Below, piece by piece: positions 15,787 through 24,484 of a stretch of DNA of 46,200 bases. Numbering within the stretch: the first letter of the stretch is position 1; the number at the start of each line of letters is the position of its first letter. A program made the translations under genes and the position numbers. The notes under the pieces were generated by a model. The model was not told the origin of the DNA, did not search any database, and was given only the letters and a program-made list of their open reading frames with translations. Location of the stretch: NCBI GenBank assembly GCA_023412855.1, contig JAEZRJ010000036.1, forward strand, positions 1 to 46,200. Direction: 5' to 3'. This DNA comes from Bacillota bacterium. Lineage in GTDB: Bacteria > Bacillota > Clostridia > Lachnospirales > Lachnospiraceae.

Positions 15787-15897
15787 AGAACCGCAAAAGA
15801 ATGAAACGGTTCTTCTAAAATGAATCTGTTTGTGGTAAAATACGAATGGCAGTAGACGATGGTGGATTCCAGGGTACTGGAATCTGCCATTGTATTT
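15787..15897 (+). terminator. Two hairpins after the ABC/GntR operon
   Basis: First, AGAACCG pairs with CGGTTCT (15787-15813). Second, a longer stem nests AATGGCA/TGCCATT around GGATTCCAG/CTGGAATC (15845-15891) and runs into GTATTTTAT. The second is the better terminator. Repeat copy B follows directly. Confidence 0.6.
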
Positions 15898-15900
15898 TAT

Positions 15901-16018
15901 GTAATAGGAAAGTGCTCCTATTACATAAAAAACGGATGCGCAGCTATGCGCGCGGAACAAAAGATGTGCTGCCGAAGTACTTGGCTGCGAGAGTGTATGA
16001 AGCACATTTTTGTTCCGG
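15901..16018 (+). repeat. Intergenic repeat copy B (most complete)
   Basis: Three parts are visible: a TAATAGGA...TCCTATTA palindrome (15902-15923), the core GATGCGCAGC...GCGCGC (15935-15953), and a stem made of GGAACAAAAGATGTGC (15954-15969) and GCACATTTTTGTTCC (16002-16016) with an inner GCCGAAGTACTTGGC hairpin. It lies between the upstream operon terminator and folE. Confidence 0.8.
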
Positions 16019-16038
16019 TAAAGCATAAAAAATATAAA
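16010..16038 (+). promoter_or_regulatory. Candidate folE promoter using the end of repeat copy B
   Basis: TTGTTC, the last bases of the repeat stem (16010-16015), a 17 nt spacer and TATAAA (16033-16038). It is the best promoter-like pair seen before folE. Confidence 0.4.
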
Positions 16039-16076
16039 AATCTGTCAATAACTTGACACGATTAGGAGTGATACAC

Positions 16077-16631
16077 ATGGTAAATCGGAAAAAAATTGAA
16101 GAGGGTGTCAGATTGCTTTTGGAAGGGATCGGCGAGGATGTGACGCGGGAAGGACTTGCCGATACACCGGACCGGATAGCGAGGATGTATGAAGAGATAT
16201 TCGGCGGCATGGAAGAAAATGCGGCAGAACATCTGACAAAAACCTTTACAGCAGAAAATAATGAAATGGTAATAGAAAAAGATATCGTATTCTATTCTAC
16301 TTGCGAGCACCATATGATGCCCTTTTATGGAAAGGCTCATGTGGCTTATATTCCTGACGGAAAAGTGACAGGAATTTCCAAATTGGCACGGACAGTGGAA
16401 GTATATGCAAAACGTCTGCAGATACAGGAGCAGATGACCGCACAGGTAGCGGATGCAATCATGGAATATCTGAACCCTCAGGGGGTAATGGTCATGATAG
16501 AGGCGGAGCATATGTGCATGACGATGCGCGGCGTAAAAAAACCGGGCAGCAAGACAGTAACCTTTGTAACGCGAGGAGCTTTTGCGGAGAACGAAAAATT
16601 GCAGAATATCTTTTTCCAGTTGATAAAATAG
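16077..16631 (+). CDS. folE: GTP cyclohydrolase I FolE
   Basis: Converts GTP to 7,8-dihydroneopterin triphosphate, the first step of folate synthesis; forms cytoplasmic multimers. At 184 aa it has a standard length. The zinc and active-site residues are visible in YSTCEHHMMPF (Cys and His) and EAEHMCMTMRG (second Cys), with GKVTGISKLAR and RLQIQEQMT also conserved. The ATG at 16077 has GGAG upstream; an upstream TTG in frame is not needed. It heads the folate operon folE-HD-folP-folBK. Confidence 0.95.
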   Translation: MVNRKKIEEGVRLLLEGIGEDVTREGLADTPDRIARMYEEIFGGMEENAAEHLTKTFTAENNEMVIEKDIVFYSTCEHHMMPFYGKAHVAYIPDGKVTGISKLARTVEVYAKRLQIQEQMTAQVADAIMEYLNPQGVMVMIEAEHMCMTMRGVKKPGSKTVTFVTRGAFAENEKLQNIFFQLIK

Positions 16632-16696
16632 ATCAGTAAAAACATTTATAATGATTATGCAAATAAGCAAATATAGAGAACAAGAGCCTTAAGACA

Positions 16697-17194
16697 ATGG
16701 AAAATAAAAGAATAGACAGAATCAACAAAATATTGGAACACGATTTCTATAAAAAGAACGTGTGCCTGAATGAGGAGGCAGAAACGGAAAGAGAGTTCTG
16801 CCGTCATGATATGGCTCATTTTCTGGATGTGGCGAGAATCGCTGAAATATTGAATCTGAGGGAAGGGCAGCATGTGGAAAAAGACTGGATATATGCGGCA
16901 GCGCTGCTTCATGACATAGGAAGACATGTTCAATATAAGGATGGAACCCCTCACGAAGAGGCGAGTGCGGCGTTGGCGGCTCCTATCCTTGCAGATAGCG
17001 GGTTTGATGATAAAGAAACAAGTGTTATTTTAAAGGCGATTGCAAGTCATAGAAAGGCACAGTCGTCTTTGGAGCCGGGATTGGACGGGTTGCTGTACCG
17101 CGCGGACAAGCTGAGCAGAAGCTGCTTTGCCTGTAAGGCCGAGAAGAAATGCAACTGGAAGAATGATAAGAAAAATATGTGTTTGATATGGTAA
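16697..17194 (+). CDS. HD-domain phosphohydrolase in the folate operon
   Basis: A 165 aa HD-superfamily protein. The metal-binding set is complete: CRHDMAHFLDVARIAE, then LLHDIGRH (the HD pair), HEEAS, IASHRK and a late Asp in YRADKLSR. The C-terminal tail has three cysteines (CFACKAEKKC), which may bind a metal. It lies between folE and folP, 14 nt before folP. No Nudix FolQ is in the operon, so it may remove phosphate from dihydroneopterin triphosphate. That role is inferred from position only. The ribosome binding site is weak. Confidence 0.75.
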   Translation: MENKRIDRINKILEHDFYKKNVCLNEEAETEREFCRHDMAHFLDVARIAEILNLREGQHVEKDWIYAAALLHDIGRHVQYKDGTPHEEASAALAAPILADSGFDDKETSVILKAIASHRKAQSSLEPGLDGLLYRADKLSRSCFACKAEKKCNWKNDKKNMCLIW

Positions 17195-17208
17195 AGGGAG
17201 GGCAAAAG

Positions 17209-18051
17209 ATGGAAGACAAAATAAAAGACTTTAGAAAATTCAGAATAGGAAACAGGGATTTTGAAGTAAATAAACATACATATGTAATGGGAATCCTTAA
17301 CGTAACGCCGGATTCCTTTTCTGATGGCGGGAAATTTAACGAAATCGATAAGGCTTTAAAGCATGTGGAAGAAATGATTTCAGAGGGGGCGGATATCATA
17401 GATATCGGCGGCGAATCGACCAGGCCCGGGCATATACAGCTTTCCGATGAAGAAGAAATTGAACGGGCAGTGCCGGTTGTGGAAGCGGTAAAGAGCCGAT
17501 TCGATATTCCGGTATCGTTAGACACTTATAAAAGCAAAGTTGCGTTTGCCGGGATAAAAGCGGGAGCTGATCTGATCAACGATATATGGGGACTGAAATA
17601 CGATAAGGATATGGCGAAAGTAATAGCGGAGAGCGGACTTCCCTGCTGTCTGATGCACAACCGGAAGGAACCGGATTATAGCGACTATATGCAGGATGTA
17701 GCTGCCGATTTGGCGGAGACGATCCACATTGCCAATAAAGCCGGTATTGCTGACGAGAAAATCATTCTCGATCCGGGAGTGGGGTTCGGCAAAACCTACG
17801 AGAATAATCTGGAGATTATCCATTGCCTGGAAGAATTAAAAGTATTTGATTATCCGATACTTCTAGGAACGAGCAGAAAGTCGGTAATAGGGCTGACTTT
17901 GAATCTCCCGGCGGACCAAAGAGTGGAAGGAACTCTTGTTACTACGGTATTTGCGGTTATCAAAGGCTGCACCTTTGTCAGAGTACATGACATCAAAGAG
18001 AATGTAAGAGCTATCCGTATGGCAGAAGCGATCCTTCACAGCGGTATTTAG
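17209..18051 (+). CDS. folP: Dihydropteroate synthase FolP
   Basis: Condenses 6-hydroxymethyl-7,8-dihydropterin diphosphate with p-aminobenzoate; the target of sulfonamides. It is a TIM barrel of 280 aa. The signatures VMGILNVTPDSFSDGG and GADIIDIGGESTRPG are intact, as are LINDIWG, GVGFGKT, LLGTSRKS and RVHDIKEN. The ATG at 17209 has GGGAGG seven bases away; an ATG 30 nt upstream overlaps the HD gene and is less likely. It is followed by folBK after 22 nt. Confidence 0.95.
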   Translation: MEDKIKDFRKFRIGNRDFEVNKHTYVMGILNVTPDSFSDGGKFNEIDKALKHVEEMISEGADIIDIGGESTRPGHIQLSDEEEIERAVPVVEAVKSRFDIPVSLDTYKSKVAFAGIKAGADLINDIWGLKYDKDMAKVIAESGLPCCLMHNRKEPDYSDYMQDVAADLAETIHIANKAGIADEKIILDPGVGFGKTYENNLEIIHCLEELKVFDYPILLGTSRKSVIGLTLNLPADQRVEGTLVTTVFAVIKGCTFVRVHDIKENVRAIRMAEAILHSGI

Positions 18052-18073
18052 AAAGAAGAGGAGATAGTGAGAT

Positions 18074-18913
18074 ATGAAAAATAAATATTCGGAATATCGG
18101 GATGAAATTAAAATAGAAAATCTCGAAGTATTTGCCCATCACGGTGTATATCCGGAAGAGACGCAAAACGGACAAAACTTTTATATAAATGCAGCCTTAT
18201 ATGTAAAAACGAGAAAAGCGGGTCAGAAGGATGACTTGTCCCTATCGGTAAATTATGGCGAAGTATGCCATTTTATGAGCGATTACATGAAAAGCCATAC
18301 CTATAAACTGATAGAATCCGTGGCGGAAAATATGGCACAAGACGTTCTTCTTGCCTTTCCGCTCATAAGAGAAATCGAATTGGAGATCCGCAAACCGCAT
18401 GCCCCCGTGGGCTTGCCCTTTGAATCCGTATCGGTAAAGATTAGAAGAGGATGGCATACCGTTTACCTTGCCTTAGGCTCCAGCATGGGAAAGCGGGAAG
18501 AATATATAGAGGGTGCGGTAGTGTCCATGCGGGAGGAATCAAAAATCCGTGTGAAAAGAGTATCGGATATAATCCGAACAGCGCCCTACGGAGGAACAGC
18601 AAAGGAGGAATTCTTAAACGGAGCGCTGGAAGCGGAGACTTTGTTTGCACCTGAAGAGCTGCTGGATTACCTCCATACTTTGGAAGAAAATGCGGGACGG
18701 GAGAGAACCGTCCATTGGGGAGACCGTACCTTGGATTTGGATATTATCTTTTATGATGATATTATTATGTCAATCGATAAGCTTACCATACCACATAAGG
18801 ATATGCAGAACCGTGATTTCGTACTTATTCCGCTGGCACAGATAAACCCTTACATCCAGCATCCGCTGCTGCGTAAGACTGTAAGCACTTTGTTAAAGGA
18901 GCTGCAAGAATAA
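18074..18913 (+). CDS. folBK: Bifunctional dihydroneopterin aldolase / HPPK (FolB-FolK fusion)
   Basis: A 279 aa two-domain enzyme making and pyrophosphorylating 6-hydroxymethyl-7,8-dihydropterin. The FolB domain (about 1-120) has VFAHHGVYPEET, VNYGEV, LIESVAE and IRKPHAPVGLPFESV. The FolK domain (about 125-279) has ALGSSMGKREEYI, the PYG segment and HWGDRTLDLDIIFYDD, IPHKDMQNRDFVLIPL. Both active sites appear intact. It is last in the operon and provides the substrate for FolP encoded just upstream. Confidence 0.93.
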   Translation: MKNKYSEYRDEIKIENLEVFAHHGVYPEETQNGQNFYINAALYVKTRKAGQKDDLSLSVNYGEVCHFMSDYMKSHTYKLIESVAENMAQDVLLAFPLIREIELEIRKPHAPVGLPFESVSVKIRRGWHTVYLALGSSMGKREEYIEGAVVSMREESKIRVKRVSDIIRTAPYGGTAKEEFLNGALEAETLFAPEELLDYLHTLEENAGRERTVHWGDRTLDLDIIFYDDIIMSIDKLTIPHKDMQNRDFVLIPLAQINPYIQHPLLRKTVSTLLKELQE

Positions 18914-18946
18914 AAGCAATCCGTGAAGCGTGTTGCTTTGGTTTGT
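18911..18946 (+). terminator. Possible terminator after folBK
   Basis: AAAGCAA pairs with TTGCTTT around a CCGTGAAGCGTG loop, followed by GGTTTGTC. The T-run is weak. Confidence 0.45.
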
Positions 18947-18997
18947 CTGAAAAACCATTGTATTGAACGGAATGCTGCGCTAAGTTTTCGGACATAT

Positions 18998-20035
18998 CTA
19001 GTCGCTTTCCGCCAGTGCGGCTTCCATGGCGCTGTCGAAGGTGGTCACGCTTACCGCACCGGCGGTAGGCGTTTTATAAACCGGAACTTCGCAGCCGAAG
19101 GCAGTAAAATATACATAGTTGGAAGTGATATTGATATTTTTATAAATGCCCTCTGCAACGATTTCCACGTTGCTCCCGTCCGTCTGCATCCGTTTCAATG
19201 CAGGTTCGCTCTGTGAGCTTTTTTGGTAATAGATGCTGCCGCCGTATATGTTGAAAAAGTCGATGCGGTCCTCGGTCAGAACCTCCTCGGTCTTTGCCGA
19301 AAGGGAGTAGCGGCAAAGTCTGTAATCATGGGAAACATCCATATAATAAATATAGCCTTCCTCATAGACGGGATTCCATATATTTCCGTTCCATACAACA
19401 GAAATGGAATCATTTTTTGTATTTAAGGTATACAAATAATGATTGTCCTTCGTTCCGTTAAAATAAATGAGTCCATTTTCACAGCAGGCAGGATTGATAT
19501 TATAATCTGCAATTCTGACATCCTCTGATTTATCTATTTTTATCTTATAAAGCTCAGTACCGTTTTCATTATTGTTGTCGAAGCTCTGATAATATATGTA
19601 ATTTCCGCAAAGCTGTAATGTAATGGCGTAATTACGTTTCAGGCATTGGGTATCCTGCCCGCCCAGCTTGCTTCGATAGATGCCGTGAAAATGCATGTAG
19701 CTAAGCTTCTCGTCCTCCGCCCCGCTATCCATATAATAATAAAGATAATGAGAATCTGCATTGATGGAAGTGGCCTTTGATGAGGTCAGCTTTTTTAGTC
19801 GCGTTTCCTCCGGTGTCATGGAATACAGACGCCCTTCATCGTAAGGATTGGAGAAATAAACGACGCCCTCCTTTTCGCAAAAAAGCCCCCCGTTATTCAA
19901 ATTGCCCGCAGTATTTCCGGTCACACTGTCTTCGTTGAATTCTACTCTCTGGGATAGGAGTGTAAAGCCAAGGATGGTCAGGAAGATAAAGCATATGGCT
20001 GCTACTGTTACGATAGTTCCCCTCTTCGATTTCAT
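18998..20035 (-). CDS. DUF5050-like membrane-anchored beta-propeller protein
   Basis: A 345 aa exported protein. The N-terminal hydrophobic segment (about 8-28) follows MKSKRG and would anchor it or act as a signal. The rest consists of repeats of the type YLYYYMD, YIYYQSFD, LIYFNGTKD, YIYYMDVSHD, SIYYQKSS and YVYFTAFG, each about 40-50 residues apart, as in DUF5050 propellers of clostridia. No catalytic residue is evident. It probably acts outside the membrane, perhaps in binding; the role is unknown. It is transcribed from the promoter at 20092. Confidence 0.7.
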   Translation of the reverse strand: MKSKRGTIVTVAAICFIFLTILGFTLLSQRVEFNEDSVTGNTAGNLNNGGLFCEKEGVVYFSNPYDEGRLYSMTPEETRLKKLTSSKATSINADSHYLYYYMDSGAEDEKLSYMHFHGIYRSKLGGQDTQCLKRNYAITLQLCGNYIYYQSFDNNNENGTELYKIKIDKSEDVRIADYNINPACCENGLIYFNGTKDNHYLYTLNTKNDSISVVWNGNIWNPVYEEGYIYYMDVSHDYRLCRYSLSAKTEEVLTEDRIDFFNIYGGSIYYQKSSQSEPALKRMQTDGSNVEIVAEGIYKNINITSNYVYFTAFGCEVPVYKTPTAGAVSVTTFDSAMEAALAESD

Positions 20036-20091
20036 ATCTGTTTATAGTACTCCTTTGGGATTTTTCTTATATTTCATAATTATTTACTAAA

Positions 20092-20120
20092 ATTATAGCC
20101 GTTAATTTACTTGCTATCAA
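20092..20120 (-). promoter_or_regulatory. Promoter of DUF5050-like gene
   Basis: On the minus strand TTGATA (20120-20115), a 17 nt spacer and TATAAT (20097-20092). Confidence 0.75.
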
Positions 20121-20246
20121 GTAGGATTTGTTATAAGATAAAATTTGATAAATTATGAACAATTCCGTAGGCGCAAATGAGCGTAAAGTGCGGTAAAGCA
20201 TAAGTAAAATGCAGGTAAAAAGTAAGCAATGAAAGGAACCGGCAGT

Positions 20247-21374
20247 ATGGATTTGACGAAATTAAGGGAACAAATAGACGCTATTGATGGACAAATCGTA
20301 GAGCTGTATGAACAGAGAATGGAGATATCCAGGCAAGTAGCGGAATATAAAATCGAGACGGGCAAAAAAGTTTTCGATAAGGAGCGCGAGGCACAGAAGA
20401 TTCGCAGCGTGAAGTCCATGACTCACAATGAATTCAACAGTCATGGGATCGAGGAGTTGTTCGAGCAGATTATGTCCATGAGCCGCAAGCTGCAATACCA
20501 GATGCTGACGGAAAAAGGAAGCATAGGAAGGCTGCCGTTTATCGGGATGGACCGTTTGAACTTGGAGGATGCGAGGGTGGTATTTCCCGGTGCTGAGGGA
20601 GCCTATACGCAGGCAGCTATGAAGCAGTATTTCGGCAAAAACGTGAATAATTTCCATGTAGAAACCTTTCGGGATGCGATGATTGCCATCGATGAAGGCA
20701 GCGCGGACTATGCGGTGCTTCCCATCGAGAATTCCACCGCAGGTATCGTAAACGAGATTTACGATATGCTCGTGGAATTCGAGAACTATATCGTAGGTGA
20801 ACAGATTATAAAGATTGAGCACTGCCTGATGGCAGCTCCGGGAACGAAGCTTGAAGACATTATGACTGTCTATTCCCATCCGCAGTCTCTGATGCAAAGC
20901 TCCAAGTATCTTCAGGAGCATGCGTCCTGGAAGCAGATCAGTATGAACAACAACGCCTTTGCGGCGAAAAAGGTATCTGAAGATAAGGATAGCACACAGG
21001 CGGCTATCGCCAGTGCATATGCTGCGGAGACTTATGGACTTGAGATATTGGAAAAGGGAATCAATCACTCCAGCACGAATTCAACTCGTTTTATCATTGT
21101 GACCAATCAGAAAATATTCTTAAAAGACGCCAAGAAGGTAAGTATTTGTTTCGAGGTGCCTCACGAAAGCGGCTCCCTCTATCATATGCTGTCACATTTC
21201 ATTTATAATAATCTCAACATGAATAAAATAGAAAGCCGTCCCACTCCCGACCGCAACTGGGAATACCGGTTTTTTATCGATTTTGACGGCAACCTTGCGG
21301 ACAGCGCGGTGAAGAATGCTTTACGAGGTCTTAGGGATGAAGCGAGAAATATGAAAATTTTAGGAAACTATTAG
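20247..21374 (+). CDS. pheA: Bifunctional chorismate mutase / prephenate dehydratase PheA
   Basis: P-protein of phenylalanine synthesis, 375 aa, cytoplasmic. The chorismate mutase domain is at about 1-90 (LREQIDAIDGQIVELYEQR, then the KIETGKKVFD segment). The prephenate dehydratase domain is at about 100-285 (FPGAEGAYTQAAM, LPIENSTAGIV, VYSHPQSL, NSTRFIIV with the catalytic TRF). A C-terminal ACT domain (HESGSLYHMLSHF, ESRPTPDRNWEYRFFIDF) would sense phenylalanine. ATG 20247 has AAAGGA nine bases away; an ATG at 20229 is also in frame. It is followed after 13 nt by a DUF815 gene, probably co-transcribed. Confidence 0.93.
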   Translation: MDLTKLREQIDAIDGQIVELYEQRMEISRQVAEYKIETGKKVFDKEREAQKIRSVKSMTHNEFNSHGIEELFEQIMSMSRKLQYQMLTEKGSIGRLPFIGMDRLNLEDARVVFPGAEGAYTQAAMKQYFGKNVNNFHVETFRDAMIAIDEGSADYAVLPIENSTAGIVNEIYDMLVEFENYIVGEQIIKIEHCLMAAPGTKLEDIMTVYSHPQSLMQSSKYLQEHASWKQISMNNNAFAAKKVSEDKDSTQAAIASAYAAETYGLEILEKGINHSSTNSTRFIIVTNQKIFLKDAKKVSICFEVPHESGSLYHMLSHFIYNNLNMNKIESRPTPDRNWEYRFFIDFDGNLADSAVKNALRGLRDEARNMKILGNY

Positions 21375-21387
21375 AGGTAGGACGACA

Positions 21388-22689
21388 ATGCGGGAAAACG
21401 AACTGATTGTATATAAAGGATTCGGTGATGAAGCACTGCTTTATGATATGGCATGGCTGATGAGCAATTATAACGATGAATTTTTTAATATAGAGGACAA
21501 AAGGTCTCTTTTATATGACTGTATGCACCGTCTCATCGACTTGGCGGGGCATCATGGATTTTATGGAAATCTATGGCATTGCTATCTGACCAACCTTCTT
21601 GTGAACAACGAAAACAGCTACAGCAAGGCATGTGAAATAAGAGGAGAGGTAGGAGGAACAATCAATCAGGCCGCTCTTCATGACATCGTGATATTTAAGG
21701 AGTTTTATGACTTCGATTTTTCCGGTATGATGGAGCTTCTGGAAGTGGAAGCATTTTCTCTCATTCTTTCTTACGATGGCTGCGAGCAGGAAAGCAAGGT
21801 ATATAACGAGAGGATTTGCAAAAGCATCTGTACCCTTGCAGTGAAATTTACAAAGAACGATTCTCCGGAGGAAATGAAAGCAACCCTTACGGAATTCTAT
21901 AAAGAATATGGAGTAGGAAAATTTGGTTTACATAAATCTTTCCGCGTATGTCATGACGAGAACGGCGTCTCTATCGTTCCGATACTGAACATCGCCCATG
22001 TATACTTGGACGATCTGATCGGCTATGAGCTTCCCAAGCAGAAGCTGATAGAGAATACGGAGGCCTTCGTGGAAGGAAGAAAGGCCAATAATTGCCTGTT
22101 GTTCGGCGATGCGGGCACCGGAAAGTCTTCCAGTATCAAGGCCATTGCCAACGAATATTACGACAGGGGGCTGCGCGTTATTGAGGTGTATAAGCATCAG
22201 TTTCAGGATTTGAACGATGTTATCGCCCAGATTAAAAATCGCAATTATAAATTCATCATTTATATGGATGACCTCAGCTTTGAAGAATTTGAAATCGAAT
22301 ACAAATACTTGAAAGCGGTAATCGAAGGCGGGCTGGAGAAGAAACCCGATAACGTGCTCATATATGCAACTTCCAACAGAAGGCATCTGATAAAGGAGAC
22401 ATTCGCCGATAAAGAGGGGCGCAGGGATCAGCTCCACGCCAGCGATACAGTTCAGGAAAAGCTGTCTCTCGTTTACCGGTTCGGGGTGACGATTTTCTTC
22501 TGTTCGCCGGACAAGAAAGAATTTCAGGAAATTGTAAGGCGGCTCGCCATTCGTTATAAAATTACGATGCCGGAAGAGGAGCTTTTATTGGAAGCGAACA
22601 AATGGGAGCTTTCCCACGGCGGGCTTTCAGGACGTACCGCCCAGCAGTTTATTGATTACCTGCTCGGGAAGCGCGAAAAGAAATTTTAA
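21388..22689 (+). CDS. DUF815-family AAA ATPase
   Basis: A 433 aa soluble protein. The N-terminal 200 residues are helical with no named domain. The C-terminal half is the DUF815 P-loop module: YELPKQKLIENTEAFV, Walker A LFGDAGTGKSSS, KFIIYMDDLSFEEFE (Walker B), VLIYATSNRRHLIKE with the sensor Asn, and DTVQEKLSLVYRFG. The family is widespread in bacteria and poorly understood. The RBS is AGAGG. It sits behind pheA; no functional link between the two is evident. Confidence 0.85.
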   Translation: MRENELIVYKGFGDEALLYDMAWLMSNYNDEFFNIEDKRSLLYDCMHRLIDLAGHHGFYGNLWHCYLTNLLVNNENSYSKACEIRGEVGGTINQAALHDIVIFKEFYDFDFSGMMELLEVEAFSLILSYDGCEQESKVYNERICKSICTLAVKFTKNDSPEEMKATLTEFYKEYGVGKFGLHKSFRVCHDENGVSIVPILNIAHVYLDDLIGYELPKQKLIENTEAFVEGRKANNCLLFGDAGTGKSSSIKAIANEYYDRGLRVIEVYKHQFQDLNDVIAQIKNRNYKFIIYMDDLSFEEFEIEYKYLKAVIEGGLEKKPDNVLIYATSNRRHLIKETFADKEGRRDQLHASDTVQEKLSLVYRFGVTIFFCSPDKKEFQEIVRRLAIRYKITMPEEELLLEANKWELSHGGLSGRTAQQFIDYLLGKREKKF

Positions 22690-22708
22690 GCCGGCACAGT
22701 ATGTTGAC

Positions 22709-22874
22709 CTAGTACAACGTTTCGCAGATAACTACTCCAAATCGCTTGCCTGCTTTCTCGATTGTACAGTTCGAAAAGCCTCAGCGTAGCCCGCTACGCC
22801 TACGTTTTTCGAACTGCACACTAGGAAAAGCATTCTACGCGATTGGTCCAGTTATTTGTCGAACGTTATACTAG
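22709..22874. repeat. Long imperfect palindrome (166 bp)
   Basis: The ends are CTAGTACAACGTT and AACGTTATACTAG. Inward, AGATAACT-TCCAAATCGC faces GCGATTGGTCCAGTTATTT, and the centre is AGTTCGAAAA...TTTTTCGAACT around AGCGTAG-CCCG-CTACGC. The whole interval could fold into one hairpin with a few bulges. It separates the DUF815 gene from ppx and could act as a terminator-like structure, a small RNA or a MITE-like repeat. Confidence 0.8.
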
Positions 22875-22923
22875 AATTTCTATGTTACACACCAAAAGAT
22901 AAAAAGGGAGGATGGCTTTCGAT

Positions 22924-24462
22924 ATGAAAACATTTGCGGCAATAGACGTAGGTTCCTTTGAGTTATCTATGAAAATATTTGAAATATCGGCAAAAGACGG
23001 AATGAAGGAAATCGATCATATCAGACACCGCATCGATTTAGGGACGGGGACATATGCCGTAGGAAAAATGGCGAACGATAAAGTGGATGAATTGTGTCAT
23101 TACCTGAATGAATATATGAAAATAATGAAATCCTACAAAGTGTCGGAGTATAAGGCATATGGCACCAGCGCGATAAGAGAGGCGGAAAATACGATTATCG
23201 TTCTCGACCAGATCCGTCAGCGGACAGGCATCGATATCGAGGTGCTGAGCAATTCGGAGCAGCGCTTTTTGGATTATAAATCCATCGCCTTTATGGGAGA
23301 GGATTTCAATAAGTTCATTGAAAAGGGAACGGTCATCGCGGACATCGGAGGCGGCAGCATCCAGATTTCTCTTTTCGATAAGGACGCACTTGTAGCGACT
23401 CAGAATCTTCGTTTGGGCGTGCTTCGCCTAAGGGACTATATGAACCAGTTAGGGGCGGGAAGAGGACAGTACGAGGCGCTGATAGAGGAACTTGTAAACG
23501 CCCAGCTTTCAGTCTTTAAAAAGCTATATTTGAAGGAGCGCGAAATCAATAACATCATCATTGTGGACGATTATATTTCCACGTTGGTACAAAAAAGGCT
23601 CTTTTCGGAAAGAGTGAGCGGATACGTGAATGCGAAGAATTTCGAGCAATTTCTCGAGGTATTCCGGGAAAAAACAGTGCAGGAGCTGACGATACTCTTC
23701 GATATGCCGGAGGAGAACATCTCGCTGCTTTATATTTCCAGTATTTTGCTGAAAAGAATGATAGAAGTAATGAATGCGGAGCTGCTCTGGGCTCCGGGCG
23801 TGACGCTGTGCGACGGTATCGCCTATGAATATGCGCAGAACAATAAAATCGTCCTGCCGGAGCATGATTTTGAGCAGGACATCATCGCCTGCGCGCGAAA
23901 TATCAGCAAGAGATATATGGGAAGCAGAAAACGGGGAGAAACCTTGGAAAAAATAGCGCTCACCATATTCGACAGCATGAAAAAGGTGCATGGACTTGAA
24001 AAAAGAGATAGGTTGCTGCTTAGAATTGCTACGCTTTTGCATGATTGCGGAAAATATATAAGCATGGTGAATCTGGGCGAATGTTCCTACAGCATCATCA
24101 TGGCGACGGAAATCATAGGCCTTTCCCATGAAGAACGGGAAATTGTGGCAAACGTGGTGAAATATAACCATTCGGAGTTCGTATATTATACGGAAATGGG
24201 GAAAGAATCAGAGCTTAGCAGAGAGACCTACTTAAAAATGGCCAAACTGACCGCCATACTCCGGGTAGCCAACGGTTTAGACCGGAGCCATAAGCAGAAG
24301 TTCAAGGACGTTAAGTCGGTTCTCAAAGACGACGTACTGACGATTACGGTGGATACCAACGATGATATCACGCTGGAAAAAGGAATGTTCAGCGGCGGAG
24401 CTGAGTTTTTTGAGGAAGTATACAGCGTCAGACCGATGATCAAGCAAAGAAGAAGCTTATAA
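22924..24462 (+). CDS. ppx: Ppx/GppA-type exopolyphosphatase with C-terminal HD domain
   Basis: A 512 aa protein of the ASKHA fold that cleaves phosphate from polyphosphate or pppGpp. The N-terminal domain has FAAIDVGSFELSMKIFE, YGTSAIREAEN, VLSNSEQRFLDYKS and IADIGGGSIQISLFD. The C-terminal part (about 315-512) has an HD module: LLHDCGKYI, YNHSEF and LRVANGLDRSH. The ATG at 22924 has GGAGG 11 nt upstream; the ATG at 22912 touches it. It lies 22 nt before ppk1, so enzymes that make and break polyphosphate share one transcript. Confidence 0.88.
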   Translation: MKTFAAIDVGSFELSMKIFEISAKDGMKEIDHIRHRIDLGTGTYAVGKMANDKVDELCHYLNEYMKIMKSYKVSEYKAYGTSAIREAENTIIVLDQIRQRTGIDIEVLSNSEQRFLDYKSIAFMGEDFNKFIEKGTVIADIGGGSIQISLFDKDALVATQNLRLGVLRLRDYMNQLGAGRGQYEALIEELVNAQLSVFKKLYLKEREINNIIIVDDYISTLVQKRLFSERVSGYVNAKNFEQFLEVFREKTVQELTILFDMPEENISLLYISSILLKRMIEVMNAELLWAPGVTLCDGIAYEYAQNNKIVLPEHDFEQDIIACARNISKRYMGSRKRGETLEKIALTIFDSMKKVHGLEKRDRLLLRIATLLHDCGKYISMVNLGECSYSIIMATEIIGLSHEEREIVANVVKYNHSEFVYYTEMGKESELSRETYLKMAKLTAILRVANGLDRSHKQKFKDVKSVLKDDVLTITVDTNDDITLEKGMFSGGAEFFEEVYSVRPMIKQRRSL

Positions 24463-24484
24463 GCATAAACAAGCGGAGGAATTT

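Noticed and set aside
15846..16056. Small ORFs of 60-65 aa over repeat copy B
   Set aside because: They follow the structured repeat and hairpins and have no ribosome binding site; reading frames differ between repeat copies.
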